The notes beneath the pieces are model-generated. The model did not search any database and had not been told where the DNA came from. It was given only the letters and a program-made list of their open reading frames with translations. The position numbers and the translations under genes are program-made. Of a stretch of 64,000 nt of DNA, positions 26,113 to 34,988 are shown piece by piece (within the stretch, counting starts at the first letter, position 1; every line of letters begins with the position of its first letter). Source of the DNA: Cytobacillus oceanisediminis (GTDB lineage Bacteria; Bacillota; Bacilli; Bacillales; Cytobacillaceae); the NCBI RefSeq assembly GCF_022811925.1, contig NZ_CP065511.1, positions 799,501-863,500 of the forward strand. Reading direction: 5' to 3'.

Positions 26113-26271
26113 ATGAGAGATAATAAAGAAAAACTTGAGAATACGCAAAACAACGGTCAAAACGAAGATTTAAATGAAATTAGCAATCCAGACTACGGCC
26201 TCGAATCAGTTGCAGATGGATGCGATTTTGCAGATGGAGAAAAGAAGCCTCCCCAGTGCGATAGGCTATAG
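26113..26271 (+). CDS. Small acidic hydrophilic protein (52 aa)
   Basis: A 52-residue frame from ATG 26113 with GGAGG 6 bases upstream, ending at TAG 26269-26271. Composition is rich in Asn, Asp, Glu and Gln, with two Cys (residues 37 and 49) and no hydrophobic helix; NPDYGLESVADGCDFADG is a central stretch. It looks like the small soluble spore- or stress-type proteins of Bacillus but I do not recognise it. The strong ribosome site is the main argument that it is real. The gap from 25896 to 26112 holds no gene I can support, and 26272-26542 is AT-rich with a likely promoter for the next gene. Confidence 0.5.
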   Translation: MRDNKEKLENTQNNGQNEDLNEISNPDYGLESVADGCDFADGEKKPPQCDRL

Positions 26272-26542
26272 AATACCAGGATATCATTAAATTAAGGAGT
26301 TATAGAAAGTGTTGACCAGAGATGGTAAACGCTTTTTGTTCCGCCAGCAAAAGAGGAATTTCAGTTTTTACTTACTTAATAGAAGGTCTCTAACTAGGTT
26401 GCTTCAAAATTTTAGTATAAATATGGAAATTGATTTGGGGAGTTTAACAATCGAATTATTAGACTTTTTAATATTTTCACAAATCGATTTCATTCTTAAA
26501 TTGATATACTAAACATATTAGACAACTTGAGGGAGGAACTAT

Positions 26543-27643
26543 ATGAAAGACATTTTAAAAATTGGAAGCGCTTTTATTGGTGTAATTGTGGGTGCTGGAT
26601 TTGCATCGGGGCAGGAAGTTCTTCAGTATTTTACCAGTTTTGGCATTATGGGTATTTTTGCTGCTATTGTTGCAACCGCTTTATTTGCTTATGTCGGCAT
26701 GATATTGGTGTGGTTAGGGAGCAGCATGAAAACTTCCTCACATAAGCATGTGATTTATAAGATAAGTGGCCGATATCTAGGGTTAATTATAGATTATATC
26801 CTTATTTTTACTTTGTTTGGTGTAGGTGTAGTCATGATAGCAGGTGCAGGGTCAAACTTAAATCAACAATTTGGATTGCCTATCATAATTGGAACAAGTG
26901 TTATGACGATTCTTGTTCTATTAACGGGAATGTTAAAGGTTGACCGTGTTGTTGCTATCATCGGTGGAATTACCCCAGTTCTAATCCTTTTTGTCATCAT
27001 CACATCTATCTATAGTTTTATAAATGCTGATGGATCATTCCTCGCTTTGAATGGTGTGGCCAAGGAGACTCCGACAACTCTGCCAAACTGGTTTATTTCT
27101 GCCATCAATTATGTGTCCTTTAACACGGCAGTAGGTGCCTCAATGGCAATCGTGATGGGTGGAGCTGAAAATAAACGTAAAACTGCCGCGTTAGGTGGAT
27201 TAGTTGGAGGTTTTGGTCTCGGTGTTCTCATTCTGCTTAGCCATCTGGCTATTTTCTCTAAGATTGAAAGTGTTGGCAGTATGGATATGCCAATGCTAGC
27301 CATTGTTAATAATATTTCACCTGCATTGGGTACGATCATGTCGGTTGTTCTCTTTGCAATGATCTTCAATACAGCTATAAGCATGTTTTTCTCTTTTGTG
27401 GCCCGGTTTTCCAAGGTTGATTCCGCACATTTTAAAAGGTTATTCGCGGGAACCATGATTGTAGCATTTGCAGCAAGCTTCATAGGTTTTACTGATCTTG
27501 TTAGCTACTTCTACCCGCTAATTGGTTATCTTGGATTGGTCCTAATTGCTGTATTATTTTACGCTCCACTTAGAATGAAAAGGATTGAAAAAGAAGGATA
27601 CGGAGATGGCGAAGAATATCCTAAAAAAATAGTGAACAGCTAG
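26543..27643 (+). CDS. YkvI-like membrane transporter
   Basis: A 366-residue protein with ten to eleven transmembrane helices and the APC-like signature near the start: GSAFIGVIVGAGFASGQEVLQYFTSFG in two adjoining stretches (about residues 8-34), as in B. subtilis YkvI. It lies alone, with GGGAGG before the ATG and a terminator after it. YkvI-type proteins are predicted cation- or proton-coupled carriers of the amino acid-polyamine superfamily; no substrate is established. The C-terminal tail is charged (MKRIEKEGYGDGEEY). Confidence 0.8.
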   Translation: MKDILKIGSAFIGVIVGAGFASGQEVLQYFTSFGIMGIFAAIVATALFAYVGMILVWLGSSMKTSSHKHVIYKISGRYLGLIIDYILIFTLFGVGVVMIAGAGSNLNQQFGLPIIIGTSVMTILVLLTGMLKVDRVVAIIGGITPVLILFVIITSIYSFINADGSFLALNGVAKETPTTLPNWFISAINYVSFNTAVGASMAIVMGGAENKRKTAALGGLVGGFGLGVLILLSHLAIFSKIESVGSMDMPMLAIVNNISPALGTIMSVVLFAMIFNTAISMFFSFVARFSKVDSAHFKRLFAGTMIVAFAASFIGFTDLVSYFYPLIGYLGLVLIAVLFYAPLRMKRIEKEGYGDGEEYPKKIVNS

Positions 27644-27669
27644 ATGCCAATAAAACAGAGAATAATGGA

Positions 27670-27712
27670 GAAGGAGAGCGTGGATGTGCACTGTGCTCTC
27701 CTTCTTTTTTAA
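27670..27712 (+). terminator. Terminator after YkvI-like gene
   Basis: GAAGGAGAGC (27670-27679) pairs with GCTCTCCTTC (27695-27704), followed by TTTTTT. Confidence 0.85.
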
Positions 27713-27876
27713 TTTGATTATTAAAGACATTGGTGAACGATCTGAATTCCTGGCAGCCTTCTTGTTCCGGCAGTTTTAGAATGTCAGCTGTGTACGAATG
27801 ATATAAATAGTGTCTCAAGAACTTTGGTGTTTAGTGAGGTTCTTTTCTGGTCAAAGTAGGATAGGAGATGATTTTA

Positions 27877-29082
27877 ATGATTGAAGAATTAATGAAAATG
27901 CTTGAAGAACGAGAAGAAGAGATGCTTAAGATACGCCGTTATTTACATCAGAATCCTGAGCTTTCATTTAAAGAGGAAAAAACGGCAGCCTATATCGCTG
28001 ATTTTTACAGAGGGAAAGATGTTGATCTTATAACGAATGCAGGGAATGGATATGGCATTGTTGTCACTATTGAAGGTGGTAACCTGGGAAAAACCGTGGC
28101 ACTTCGGGCTGATTTTGATGCGCTTCCTATTAAAGAAGAACTGGATGTTCCGTTTAAGTCAAAAAAGGAAGGTATCATGCATGCTTGCGGCCATGATGCA
28201 CATACAGCATACCTTATGGTTTTGGCTGACTGTTTAATCCAATTAAAAGATAAGATCCATGGCACCGTGAAAATAATCCATCAGCATGCGGAAGAAGAGC
28301 CTCCAGGCGGAGCAAAAAGCATTGTTGAGGAAGGATTTCTCGCTGATGTCCATGCAATTTTTGGCATACATGTTTTGCCGATCGCCCCTGCTGGAACTGT
28401 TGGCTATCACAGCGGATATTCCTTTAATGGCCGCGCTTATTTTAAACTTAGAGTGCAGGCAAGCGGCGGACACGGTTCCTCTCCGCATAAGGCCAACGAT
28501 GCTATTGTGGCAGGCGCTTATTTTGTAACAGCTATCCAAACAGTTGTGAGCCGCAGAGTGGATCCGTTTCATGCCGGTGTAGTGACAATTGGTTCATTTG
28601 ATGGTAAAGGGAGTTTTAATGTGATCAAGGATCATATCGAAATTGAGGGGGATGTACGCTATTCCAATGATGAAACAAAGGATGTGATGAATAGAGAAAT
28701 TCACCGCATTGTAAATGGTCTTGAGGAGTTATTTGGTGTAAGCTGTGAGCTAACGTATGAACCCGACTATCCGCCGCTGTATAATGATCCTGAATTGACA
28801 AGGTTTGTCGCGGATACGCTTTCAGCAGCCGGGGATAAAGACATTATCGAGATAAAGGAATTTCCTAAAATGGCACCATCGGACGATTTTGCGTATTATT
28901 TGGAGAAGGTCCCTGGCTGTTATTTTTATATTGGGTGCACGCCAAAGGGAACAGAAGAACCATACTTCAATCACCACCCTAAATTTGATATCGATGAGGG
29001 TTCGATGCTTGTTGCCGCAAAATCAGTGGGATATGTTGTTTGCCATTATTTTAATAAAAAAGAAAACAAAAGCTCACGCTGA
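27877..29082 (+). CDS. M20D-family amidohydrolase
   Basis: A 401-residue M20D peptidase/aminoacylase-like enzyme. Metal-site motifs: HQNPELSFKEEKTA, LRADFDALPI, HACGHDAHTAYL, the acidic pair HAEEEPPGGA with the catalytic Glu, and the late His in FNHHPKFDIDE. The dimerisation domain covers about residues 185-295. Members cut N-acyl or amide bonds of amino acids (hippurate, acetyl-diaminopimelate, N-acetylcysteine). ATG 27877 is used because GGAG lies 9 bases before it; ATG 27868 abuts that site. A single-gene unit ended by a hairpin. Confidence 0.88.
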   Translation: MIEELMKMLEEREEEMLKIRRYLHQNPELSFKEEKTAAYIADFYRGKDVDLITNAGNGYGIVVTIEGGNLGKTVALRADFDALPIKEELDVPFKSKKEGIMHACGHDAHTAYLMVLADCLIQLKDKIHGTVKIIHQHAEEEPPGGAKSIVEEGFLADVHAIFGIHVLPIAPAGTVGYHSGYSFNGRAYFKLRVQASGGHGSSPHKANDAIVAGAYFVTAIQTVVSRRVDPFHAGVVTIGSFDGKGSFNVIKDHIEIEGDVRYSNDETKDVMNREIHRIVNGLEELFGVSCELTYEPDYPPLYNDPELTRFVADTLSAAGDKDIIEIKEFPKMAPSDDFAYYLEKVPGCYFYIGCTPKGTEEPYFNHHPKFDIDEGSMLVAAKSVGYVVCHYFNKKENKSSR

Positions 29083-29095
29083 TGTGAGCTTTTTA
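29067..29095 (+). terminator. Terminator after M20 amidohydrolase gene
   Basis: AAAAGCTCAC pairs with GTGAGCTTTT around GCTGAT, with T-rich end. Confidence 0.8.
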
Positions 29096-29122
29096 TGTTT
29101 AAAGGAATTCGCTTTTAACTTC

Positions 29123-29725
29123 TTATTGTTTTTGAATAGATTTGATAGGCAATCTCCAGCTGTAATGATGCGAAATTCCTCGCAGCATTAAAGTAACAGT
29201 AAAAAGAATATAGAAATGATAAGACTTTGATAGCCAATCAAGGCCTATAATAAACCCCGCAAAGATGGCCCATAAAAGATATACTTCATCACGTAAAACA
29301 ATGGGCTTTCGCTGAGCCAGCACATCGCGGATCATTCCTCCGCCGGCACCGGTTATGGCAGCTGAGAACATAACAGCAAATAAGGGTAAATCAATTGATT
29401 GTGCATACATAGCTCCCTGAACAGCAAACGCTGACAAGCCAATTGAGTCAAAAATACTCCATTTCGTCAAAAGCTGAACTGCGCTGCTTGGCAATATGAT
29501 GACAATGCTGATGGTAATAAGGGCAACGATAAAAAGAGTCGTTTGCTGCCATAATTCTATGATCGGAATGCCAGTAAGAAGGTTTCTGATAGCCCCGCCT
29601 CCAAATGCTGTAATTAACCCCAAAACATAGGCGCCCATAATGTCGTATTTTACTTCCAGTGCAACGACTGCCCCGCTCATTGCAAATGCAATGGTTCCAA
29701 TCACGTTCAATACATCCCAAACCAT
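29123..29725 (-). CDS. TRIC-type cation channel / UPF0126 membrane protein
   Basis: A 200-residue protein with seven hydrophobic helices in two repeats. Each repeat carries a glycine-rich core: GLITAFGGGAIRNLLTG (about residues 36-52) and SAAITGAGGGMIRDVLAQRKP (about 121-141), the signature of the UPF0126 family now grouped with trimeric intracellular cation channels. GGGGGA precedes the ATG. Its mRNA leader is a tandem glycine riboswitch, so its level should rise with glycine. A role in glycine or glycine-coupled ion movement is inferred from that, not from the protein. Confidence 0.85.
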   Translation of the reverse strand: MVWDVLNVIGTIAFAMSGAVVALEVKYDIMGAYVLGLITAFGGGAIRNLLTGIPIIELWQQTTLFIVALITISIVIILPSSAVQLLTKWSIFDSIGLSAFAVQGAMYAQSIDLPLFAVMFSAAITGAGGGMIRDVLAQRKPIVLRDEVYLLWAIFAGFIIGLDWLSKSYHFYILFTVTLMLRGISHHYSWRLPIKSIQKQ

Positions 29726-29747
29726 ACAATCCCCCTAATCAAGTATC

Positions 29748-29925
29748 TCTGTCCTTGTACCTGAGAGGTTTACCTATTCTATATTAAAAGGCCTGCCCCG
29801 TGGGTGCGTGATACGCTCTCCAGAGAAGCGTCCCGCAGCAGTCTTCTTACCTGAGAGATTCATCTTTCCTATAGATTTGCCCCTTCGGTGACGTACAATA
29901 CGTTCTCTCCCGCAGCAGTCATTCG
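29748..29925 (-). promoter_or_regulatory. Tandem glycine riboswitch
   Basis: Read leftwards, two aptamers follow each other. Hallmarks of aptamer 1: GGAGAGAAC (about 29900), CCGAAGGGGCAAAT (about 29874-29888), CTCTCAGGTA (about 29850-29860). Aptamer 2 repeats GGAGAGCG, a CCCACGGGGCAGG segment and CTCTCAGGTA (about 29758-29770). The double GCTGCGGGA openings (about 29912 and 29838) mark the two starts. Cooperative glycine binding would control the TRIC-type gene 25 bases downstream. Confidence 0.9.
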
Positions 29926-30019
29926 CTAGTATTTGTTTTTATAATTATAAAGTATAGAGCAGAGGCTTGGACAGTCAATTAAAATGTCTAAGTGGAAGTT
30001 TGAAAAGGGGGAACTGAAC

Positions 30020-30136
30020 ATGATCCCCTGGTGCTATGGCGTGCATAATTCTGCTTGTAGGGATTGGTGCCACCATTGTATTAAAGCGGAAATGAAGCAG
30101 GGGCAGTCGCTGCTTTTGGGTGCGTCAAAGAAGTGA
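30020..30136 (+). CDS. Possible small Cys-rich protein (38 aa)
   Basis: A 38-codon frame, ATG 30020 to TGA 30134-30136, with AAGGGGG 8 bases upstream. Four Cys lie at residues 5, 13, 17 and 20 (WCYGVHNSAC, then RDWCHHC), and the tail is basic. It could bind a metal, but it is short and no homologue comes to mind. An alternative frame over the same stretch gives a short hydrophobic peptide. It sits between the riboswitch and the bla cluster. Confidence 0.3.
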   Translation: MIPWCYGVHNSACRDWCHHCIKAEMKQGQSLLLGASKK

Positions 30137-30141
30137 ACGCT

Positions 30142-30164
30142 AAAAACCCCTACAATTGTAGAGG
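30142..30164 (-). terminator. Terminator of the blaR1-blaI operon
   Basis: Read leftwards, CCTCTAC pairs with GTAGGGG around AATT and is followed by TTTTTA. The centre also reads TACAATTGTA, which fits the TACA-NN-TGTA core of BlaI sites, probably by chance. Confidence 0.65.
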
Positions 30165-30178
30165 ATCTCGCATGAAGG

Positions 30179-30565
30179 TTATTCATCCTTCTTTTGTTTC
30201 TTTGCCAAAATCGTCCGCAGTTCGTTAATTTCCTCATCAGACAGGGAGTCTTCCTGGATGAATTGGACTAGCATGGATTTCACCGTTCCGCCATAGATTC
30301 GCTTGATAAAGGATTGAGCTTCTGCCCGCTGGCATTCATCCTGTGAATATAACGGGAAAAAGGTATAGATTCTCTGGTTTTTATTTACGCCCACTACATT
30401 CTTTTGGACAAGCCTGTCCAGAAGAGTACGGATTGTTTTGGGCTTCCAGTCTGTGCACTCTTGTAAGGATAGAATGACTTCATTAGCCGTTTTGGGTGCG
30501 CCGTGCCAAAGGACTGTCATGACTTCCCACTCGGATTCTGAAATGCTGGGAATCCTATCAGTCAT
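30179..30565 (-). CDS. blaI: BlaI/MecI-family penicillinase repressor
   Basis: A 128-residue repressor with an N-terminal winged helix (SISESEWEVMTVLWHGAPKT, ANEVILSL, WKPKTIRTLLDRLVQKNVV) and a C-terminal dimerisation helix pair. The cleavable region near residues 95-105 is present in outline. As in other bla systems it should bind TACA-NN-TGTA sites at the blaP promoter and be inactivated when the BlaR1 sensor is acylated by a beta-lactam. It follows blaR1 by 34 bases in the same transcript. AAGGAGG precedes the ATG. Confidence 0.9.
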   Translation of the reverse strand: MTDRIPSISESEWEVMTVLWHGAPKTANEVILSLQECTDWKPKTIRTLLDRLVQKNVVGVNKNQRIYTFFPLYSQDECQRAEAQSFIKRIYGGTVKSMLVQFIQEDSLSDEEINELRTILAKKQKKDE

Positions 30566-30599
30566 ATTACCGCCCTCCTTCTTTAATGAGATGAACGAA

Positions 30600-32381
30600 T
30601 TAATAAATACCTTTTTTCTTCAAAATGGATAATGTAATTTCAGCTGCTTTACTTCCATTGGAGTTATCTTCATTCTGTATATTCGTTGCAAAAAAGTATG
30701 TGTCCTGCTCTGACTCAACATAACCGATGAACCATCCATTGATGTTTTTTCCATTTACAGTGCCTGTACCTGTTTTTCCTGAAAGGAGGGCCCCTTCTTT
30801 TCCTTCTAGTTTAATGGAATCTTTCACCGTTTGGATATTCTTTTCTTTAAAACCAAATTCGTTGGCATAAAATTTTTTTAGCAGCTGAACTTGTTCCACT
30901 GGAGAAATTTTAAGGGAAGATTCCAGCCAATATTCGTCTATTCCACCAGATAGATCGCGATTCCCGTACCTGATTCGGTCTAGAAAAGTTTGAATCGTAC
31001 CGGGATGAGCCTGCTTGTCTAACGTCTGAAAATACCATGTAACGGAATTTTTTATTGCCGAAGTTAAATTCTGATCCGCATTCCAGGAATCAATAGGATA
31101 TTTAAGTCCGTTCCATTTGGCCAAGGAGTTTTCATCCGTTATGGTGCCTGACTCTAAACCAAGCAGAGCACTATAAATTTTATAAGTAGAATTTGGTGAA
31201 ACCCTTAATATGCTTTGTTTTTTATTATGAATAAGATAGTGGTCTGCTTCTTTATCATACAATACAAAACTTCCATTATATCCTGCAAAATAATCACCTA
31301 AATCCTCATATATAATGTTATCATCCTTGAATTTATAGCTGCCATCTTCATGAGCCATTACTGATATAAATGGAGCCTGGCCTGCAATAAATATCCCCGC
31401 CAAAATGATTATAACCGCACTTTTCCATCTCAGCAGTTTTGATTCCGACTTAAAACAGGCAATTTTTTCAATTCTCGTTTTGATTTGTTTCTTTGACCCG
31501 TTTAAATGGTCTGCCAAATCGACTGTCACTGCCCTTGAGGCTTTATGGGCAAAATGAATAATGCTGTTGCCATACTCCATATAAGACTGCTCATCCAAAG
31601 AATTTAAAACCGCCGCATCACAGGCAATTTCGCGATCCAGCCTCATTCTCCTAAAAGCTAGCCAAACTAGAGGATTAAACCAATATAGTATTTGAAAAAT
31701 CACGATTAAATAATTGACTGCAACATCTTTATTTTTATAGTGGTTCAGTTCATGTAAAAAGATATATTCTATATCCTTTTCAGAAAGCCACTTGTCAAAA
31801 TGGCGGGGAAGCACCACATAAGTCTTAAAAAATCCAAACGTCATTGGGGTTTTAACGAGAGATGACTCTCCAACAATAATACTCCTAGAAATCTTCAGTT
31901 TGTGTTTGCAGTGTTCGAATAATGATAAAAGCCCGTTATTTCTCAGGCTGTTTGTATGTTTCTTTATTTTACTGATCTTAAGCCTTGCGATCAGCGTAAA
32001 TACAGCTAAAACAGCCACCCCCGAAATCCAAATATAGAATAAAGCATTATTTATTAATGTTAAGTCGTAGCGTTCCACCGAAACGGCTATGTCTTCCATC
32101 CAATTATTTTGCCTTAAAGGACTCTCCGCAGATGGTGCAATTTGGGATTGGACGCTGCTCTTGCTATTCCAAAAGGAAAATGAATCGGAAAAAGGCATGA
32201 GTTGTATTGGAATAAGAGGCAGTGGTAAAGCAAGCAATAATAGAAACCAAAGATTATAGTGAGCTTGTGCTGTTAAATGTTTCTTAAAAATGTTTTTTAA
32301 CAGAAGAATGACTCCGATTGTAAAAGAAGACACCAGCAGACATTCCAAAAAAACAGATAAGAACTGTGAGCTTGTGATCAT
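30600..32381 (-). CDS. blaR1: BlaR1-type beta-lactam sensor/signal transducer
   Basis: A 593-residue membrane protein. Four N-terminal helices with an M56 zinc metalloprotease domain between them: HELNH at about residue 205 and the downstream Glu in RLDREIACDAAVL. A C-terminal extracellular penicillin-binding sensor domain holds the serine motif SPNSTYKIYSALLG and the KTGTG box near the end. ATG 32381 was chosen with AGGAAGG 7 bases before it; the frame is open to 32456 but without a ribosome site. On acylation the sensor triggers cleavage or loss of BlaI. It is divergent from blaP. Confidence 0.9.
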   Translation of the reverse strand: MITSSQFLSVFLECLLVSSFTIGVILLLKNIFKKHLTAQAHYNLWFLLLLALPLPLIPIQLMPFSDSFSFWNSKSSVQSQIAPSAESPLRQNNWMEDIAVSVERYDLTLINNALFYIWISGVAVLAVFTLIARLKISKIKKHTNSLRNNGLLSLFEHCKHKLKISRSIIVGESSLVKTPMTFGFFKTYVVLPRHFDKWLSEKDIEYIFLHELNHYKNKDVAVNYLIVIFQILYWFNPLVWLAFRRMRLDREIACDAAVLNSLDEQSYMEYGNSIIHFAHKASRAVTVDLADHLNGSKKQIKTRIEKIACFKSESKLLRWKSAVIIILAGIFIAGQAPFISVMAHEDGSYKFKDDNIIYEDLGDYFAGYNGSFVLYDKEADHYLIHNKKQSILRVSPNSTYKIYSALLGLESGTITDENSLAKWNGLKYPIDSWNADQNLTSAIKNSVTWYFQTLDKQAHPGTIQTFLDRIRYGNRDLSGGIDEYWLESSLKISPVEQVQLLKKFYANEFGFKEKNIQTVKDSIKLEGKEGALLSGKTGTGTVNGKNINGWFIGYVESEQDTYFFATNIQNEDNSNGSKAAEITLSILKKKGIY

Positions 32382-32525
32382 CCTCAGACCTTCCTCGCAA
32401 TATTTGACATCTAGTTTCAATCCCTTAGAAAAAAAGAATACGAACCATTCTAGCATCCTATTTTTACTTTATCAAATCAGGGAGATCTTGTGAAACACCA
32501 TAATATCAAGGGTTTTTATGAGCGG

Positions 32526-32569
32526 TTGACAAACATGGACTACAAATGTAGTATTGTATTACACCTGTA
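32526..32569 (+). promoter_or_regulatory. blaP promoter with two BlaI operator boxes
   Basis: TTGACA (32526-32531), 17 bases, TAGTAT (32549-32554). Two TACA-NN-TGTA boxes lie at 32541-32550 (AA) and 32560-32569 (CC), over the spacer and -10 and just after it. The same region can serve the divergent blaR1 promoter (TTGTCA on the minus strand). Confidence 0.85.
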
Positions 32570-32640
32570 GTCTATATGGGGGTGTTTAAAAATAAAGTTG
32601 AAATATATGTTCAAAATTAATAAGGAAAGAGGTAATAAAA

Positions 32641-33573
32641 TTGAGGAAACGATATCAATCGATTACTAGCAGGAATATGTTAAAAGCAGTCTGGTTATTC
32701 AGTTTGGTTCTGCTTCTTGCCCTGACTGGCTGTGCAAATGGCAATCATCCATCAGATGCAAGTGCGGCAGAAAACTCCAAAAAAACTTCTGTAAATACAA
32801 ACCAAAAATTCAAACAGCTGGAGAAGGAGTATGACGCACGGTTTGGAGTGTATGCATATGACACAGGAACGAAAAAGACTATTGCTTACAGGTCTAATGA
32901 GAGATTTGCTTACGCATCTACATTCAAGCCGTTGGCAGCTGCAATATTGCTGGAGAGAAAATCACTGGAGGAAATGGATGAAAACATTACATACACAAGT
33001 GATGACCTGGTTACATATTCTCCGATTACAGAAAAGCATGTAAAGACTGGCATGACTTTGAGGGAACTCTGTGAAGCGGCAATCCGGTTTAGCGACAATA
33101 CCGCAGGCAACTTAATTTTAGAGGAACTAGGAGGCCCTGACGGATTCGAAGCAGCTTTGAAAGAAATGGGGGATACTGTCACCAAGCCTGAGCGCTTCGA
33201 GACGGATTTGAACGAGGCAGAGCCAGGGGACATCCGGGATACAAGTACACCTAAAGCACTTGCAGCAAGCCTTCAAAAAGTTTTGATTGGCGATTTTCTG
33301 CCTGAAGAAAAGCGGAACATTTTAACCGATTGGATGCGGGGTAACGTTACTGGGGATCCATTAATCCGTGCTGGTGTGCCAAGCGGCTGGGAGGTAGCTG
33401 ATAAGAGCGGTGCAGCAGGCTTTGGCACCCGTAATGACATTGCAATTGTCTGGCCTCCAAACAGGGAGCCGATTATCATGACGATCCTTTCCAGCCGGGA
33501 TTCAAAGGATGCAGAATACGATAATGCCCTGATTGCAAAGACAGCGGAGATGGCAATAAAGGCTTTGGATTAA
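32641..33573 (+). CDS. blaP: Class A beta-lactamase, lipoprotein
   Basis: A 310-residue enzyme from TTG 32641 (AAGAGGT upstream). Signal with lipobox LTGC (Cys near 32), then a class A fold: catalytic Ser93 in ASTFK, SDN loop in [10 protein letters not shown], omega loop [20 protein letters not shown] with the general-base Glu, and KSG in [11 protein letters not shown]. It hydrolyses penicillins outside the membrane. Divergent blaR1-blaI genes and two BlaI boxes make it inducible by beta-lactams. It resembles chromosomal penicillinases of Bacillus. The spectrum cannot be read. Confidence 0.93.
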   Translation: MRKRYQSITSRNMLKAVWLFSLVLLLALTGCANGNHPSDASAAENSKKTSVNTNQKFKQLEKEYDARFGVYAYDTGTKKTIAYRSNERFAYASTFKPLAAAILLERKSLEEMDENITYTSDDLVTYSPITEKHVKTGMTLRELCEAAIRFSDNTAGNLILEELGGPDGFEAALKEMGDTVTKPERFETDLNEAEPGDIRDTSTPKALAASLQKVLIGDFLPEEKRNILTDWMRGNVTGDPLIRAGVPSGWEVADKSGAAGFGTRNDIAIVWPPNREPIIMTILSSRDSKDAEYDNALIAKTAEMAIKALD

Positions 33574-33786
33574 AGCATTTACCAGCGAGGAAGTTCTCCC
33601 CCGCTGAAAAATGTGAAAGGGTATTTCTATTCAGTTTCAAATAACCGTTTTGTAAAAAAACGTAAGGAAAAAGGCCGGTTTTTGTTAACATGATCTTTAT
33701 TTAGCCATAAAAATAATCACACACCCCTTCAACATTCCTTTTCTAGAATATGGTTGAATACATATTTTAGATAGGAGATGGAGAGC

Positions 33787-34617
33787 ATGAACAACAAATT
33801 ATTAATTGGAACAGGGGTGGCTTTGTCACTGCTATTCAGCCCAATCAGCCAGTCGTTCGCAGCAGAACCGGCAACAGGGGAAAGGAAACAAGTTGATAAT
33901 ATAGCGCACCGCGGTGCCACAGGGTATGCACCGGAGAATACGATAGCCGGGTTTGATCTGGCTGTAGATATGAAAGCTGATTATATCGAAATTGATGTTC
34001 AAAGAAGCAAGGATGGCGAATTAGTGGTAATCCACGATACAACTGTGGATCGTACAACAGATGGCACCGGAAAAGTGGGGGATTTAACGTTTGACTATTT
34101 AAGAAGTCTTGATGCCGGCATTTGGAAAGGGGAACAATTCGCAGGGGAACCAATCCCGACATTTGAAGAGATTCTGGATCGCTACCATGGTAAGGTTGGA
34201 ATATTAATAGAATTGAAGGCTCCAGAGCTTTATCCTGGCATTGAAAATCAAGTAGCAGATGCATTAAAAGCACGAAATCTAGATAAGCCGCAAAATGAAA
34301 AAATCATTATCCAGTCTTTTAACTTTGACTCTATGAAAACAATGGATCAGCTTCTTCCTAAAGTTCCCATTGGTGTATTGACCTCTAACCGTGCCGATAC
34401 AACAGCGGAAGCTTTACAGGAATTTTCAGCTTATGCAGATTGGTTCAATCCAAGCTATGGAATTGTCACAGAAGAATTAGTGAATCAGGTTCACTCTCTT
34501 GGCATGCAAATTGGGTCATGGACAGTGCGCAGCCAGGAAGCCGCCGACTTCCTGTTCGAAATGGAAGTTGACGCCATCATTACCGATTATCCGGATTATG
34601 TAGATCCTAGAAATTAA
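33787..34617 (+). CDS. glpQ: Secreted glycerophosphodiester phosphodiesterase (GlpQ-like)
   Basis: A 276-residue exported protein: signal peptide LLIGTGVALSLLFSPISQSFA with cleavage after AFAA-like site, then a GDPD TIM barrel. Metal and catalytic motifs: AHRGATGYAPENTIAGFDLA (HR and EN), YIEIDVQRSKDGELVVIHD (E.D and H), ILIELKAP and the late WTV. It splits glycerophosphodiesters or teichoic acid polymers into sn-glycerol-3-phosphate and an alcohol. ATG 33787 fits the site at 33772-33777. In B. subtilis glpQ is phosphate-controlled; a TTAACA near 33686 is a weak hint only. Confidence 0.88.
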   Translation: MNNKLLIGTGVALSLLFSPISQSFAAEPATGERKQVDNIAHRGATGYAPENTIAGFDLAVDMKADYIEIDVQRSKDGELVVIHDTTVDRTTDGTGKVGDLTFDYLRSLDAGIWKGEQFAGEPIPTFEEILDRYHGKVGILIELKAPELYPGIENQVADALKARNLDKPQNEKIIIQSFNFDSMKTMDQLLPKVPIGVLTSNRADTTAEALQEFSAYADWFNPSYGIVTEELVNQVHSLGMQIGSWTVRSQEAADFLFEMEVDAIITDYPDYVDPRN

Positions 34618-34624
34618 TACCTGG

Positions 34625-34653
34625 AAAAGGGGCAGCTGCTGCTCCTTTTTTGT
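34625..34653 (+). terminator. Terminator after glpQ-like gene
   Basis: AAAAGGGGCAGC pairs with GCTGCTCCTTTT and runs into T residues. A weaker AACCC/GGGTT hairpin with T-run lies at about 34738-34770. The rest of 34654-34988 is AT-rich. Confidence 0.7.
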
Positions 34654-34890
34654 CTGTAATTTATTTGCTGAATAAATTGAATCTGCTCATATATGAATAG
34701 AATAATATTAGGAATGTATTAATTAAATTCTAATCCAGGAACCCCTCATATTGACGGGTTTTTATTTTTTTCTCCAGCTCTAATGGATTTTTAAAATAAT
34801 AATATTATTTTACCAAACTAAATCAAAAGAAACATGCTCCATACAGAAACCGGAATGGCATCGCTCACATAAAATTTTTAATAATTTAAA

Positions 34891-34919
34891 TTGACTGAAA
34901 AGTATAATTGTATTATTAT
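34891..34919 (+). promoter_or_regulatory. Promoter of the transporter-hydrolase operon
   Basis: TTGACT (34891-34896), 17 bases, TATTAT (34914-34919), about 70 bases before the start codon at 34989. Confidence 0.6.
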
Positions 34920-34988
34920 TCTAACAATATATATATTCTTCGCAAAACGAATGAATAGGAATTCATCTTAGAGAAGGGGATGGGAATT

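Noticed and set aside
26309..26512. Frame of 67 codons before the YkvI-like gene
   Set aside because: Non-ATG start, weak site and AT-driven composition; it overlaps the likely promoter of the next gene.
30151..30160. TACAATTGTA as a third BlaI operator
   Set aside because: It forms the loop and upper stem of the blaI terminator, and no promoter lies there. Listed as terminator instead.
33660..33786. Pho box ahead of the glpQ-like gene
   Set aside because: Only one TTAACA-like half was seen; tandem repeats with the right spacing are not clear.
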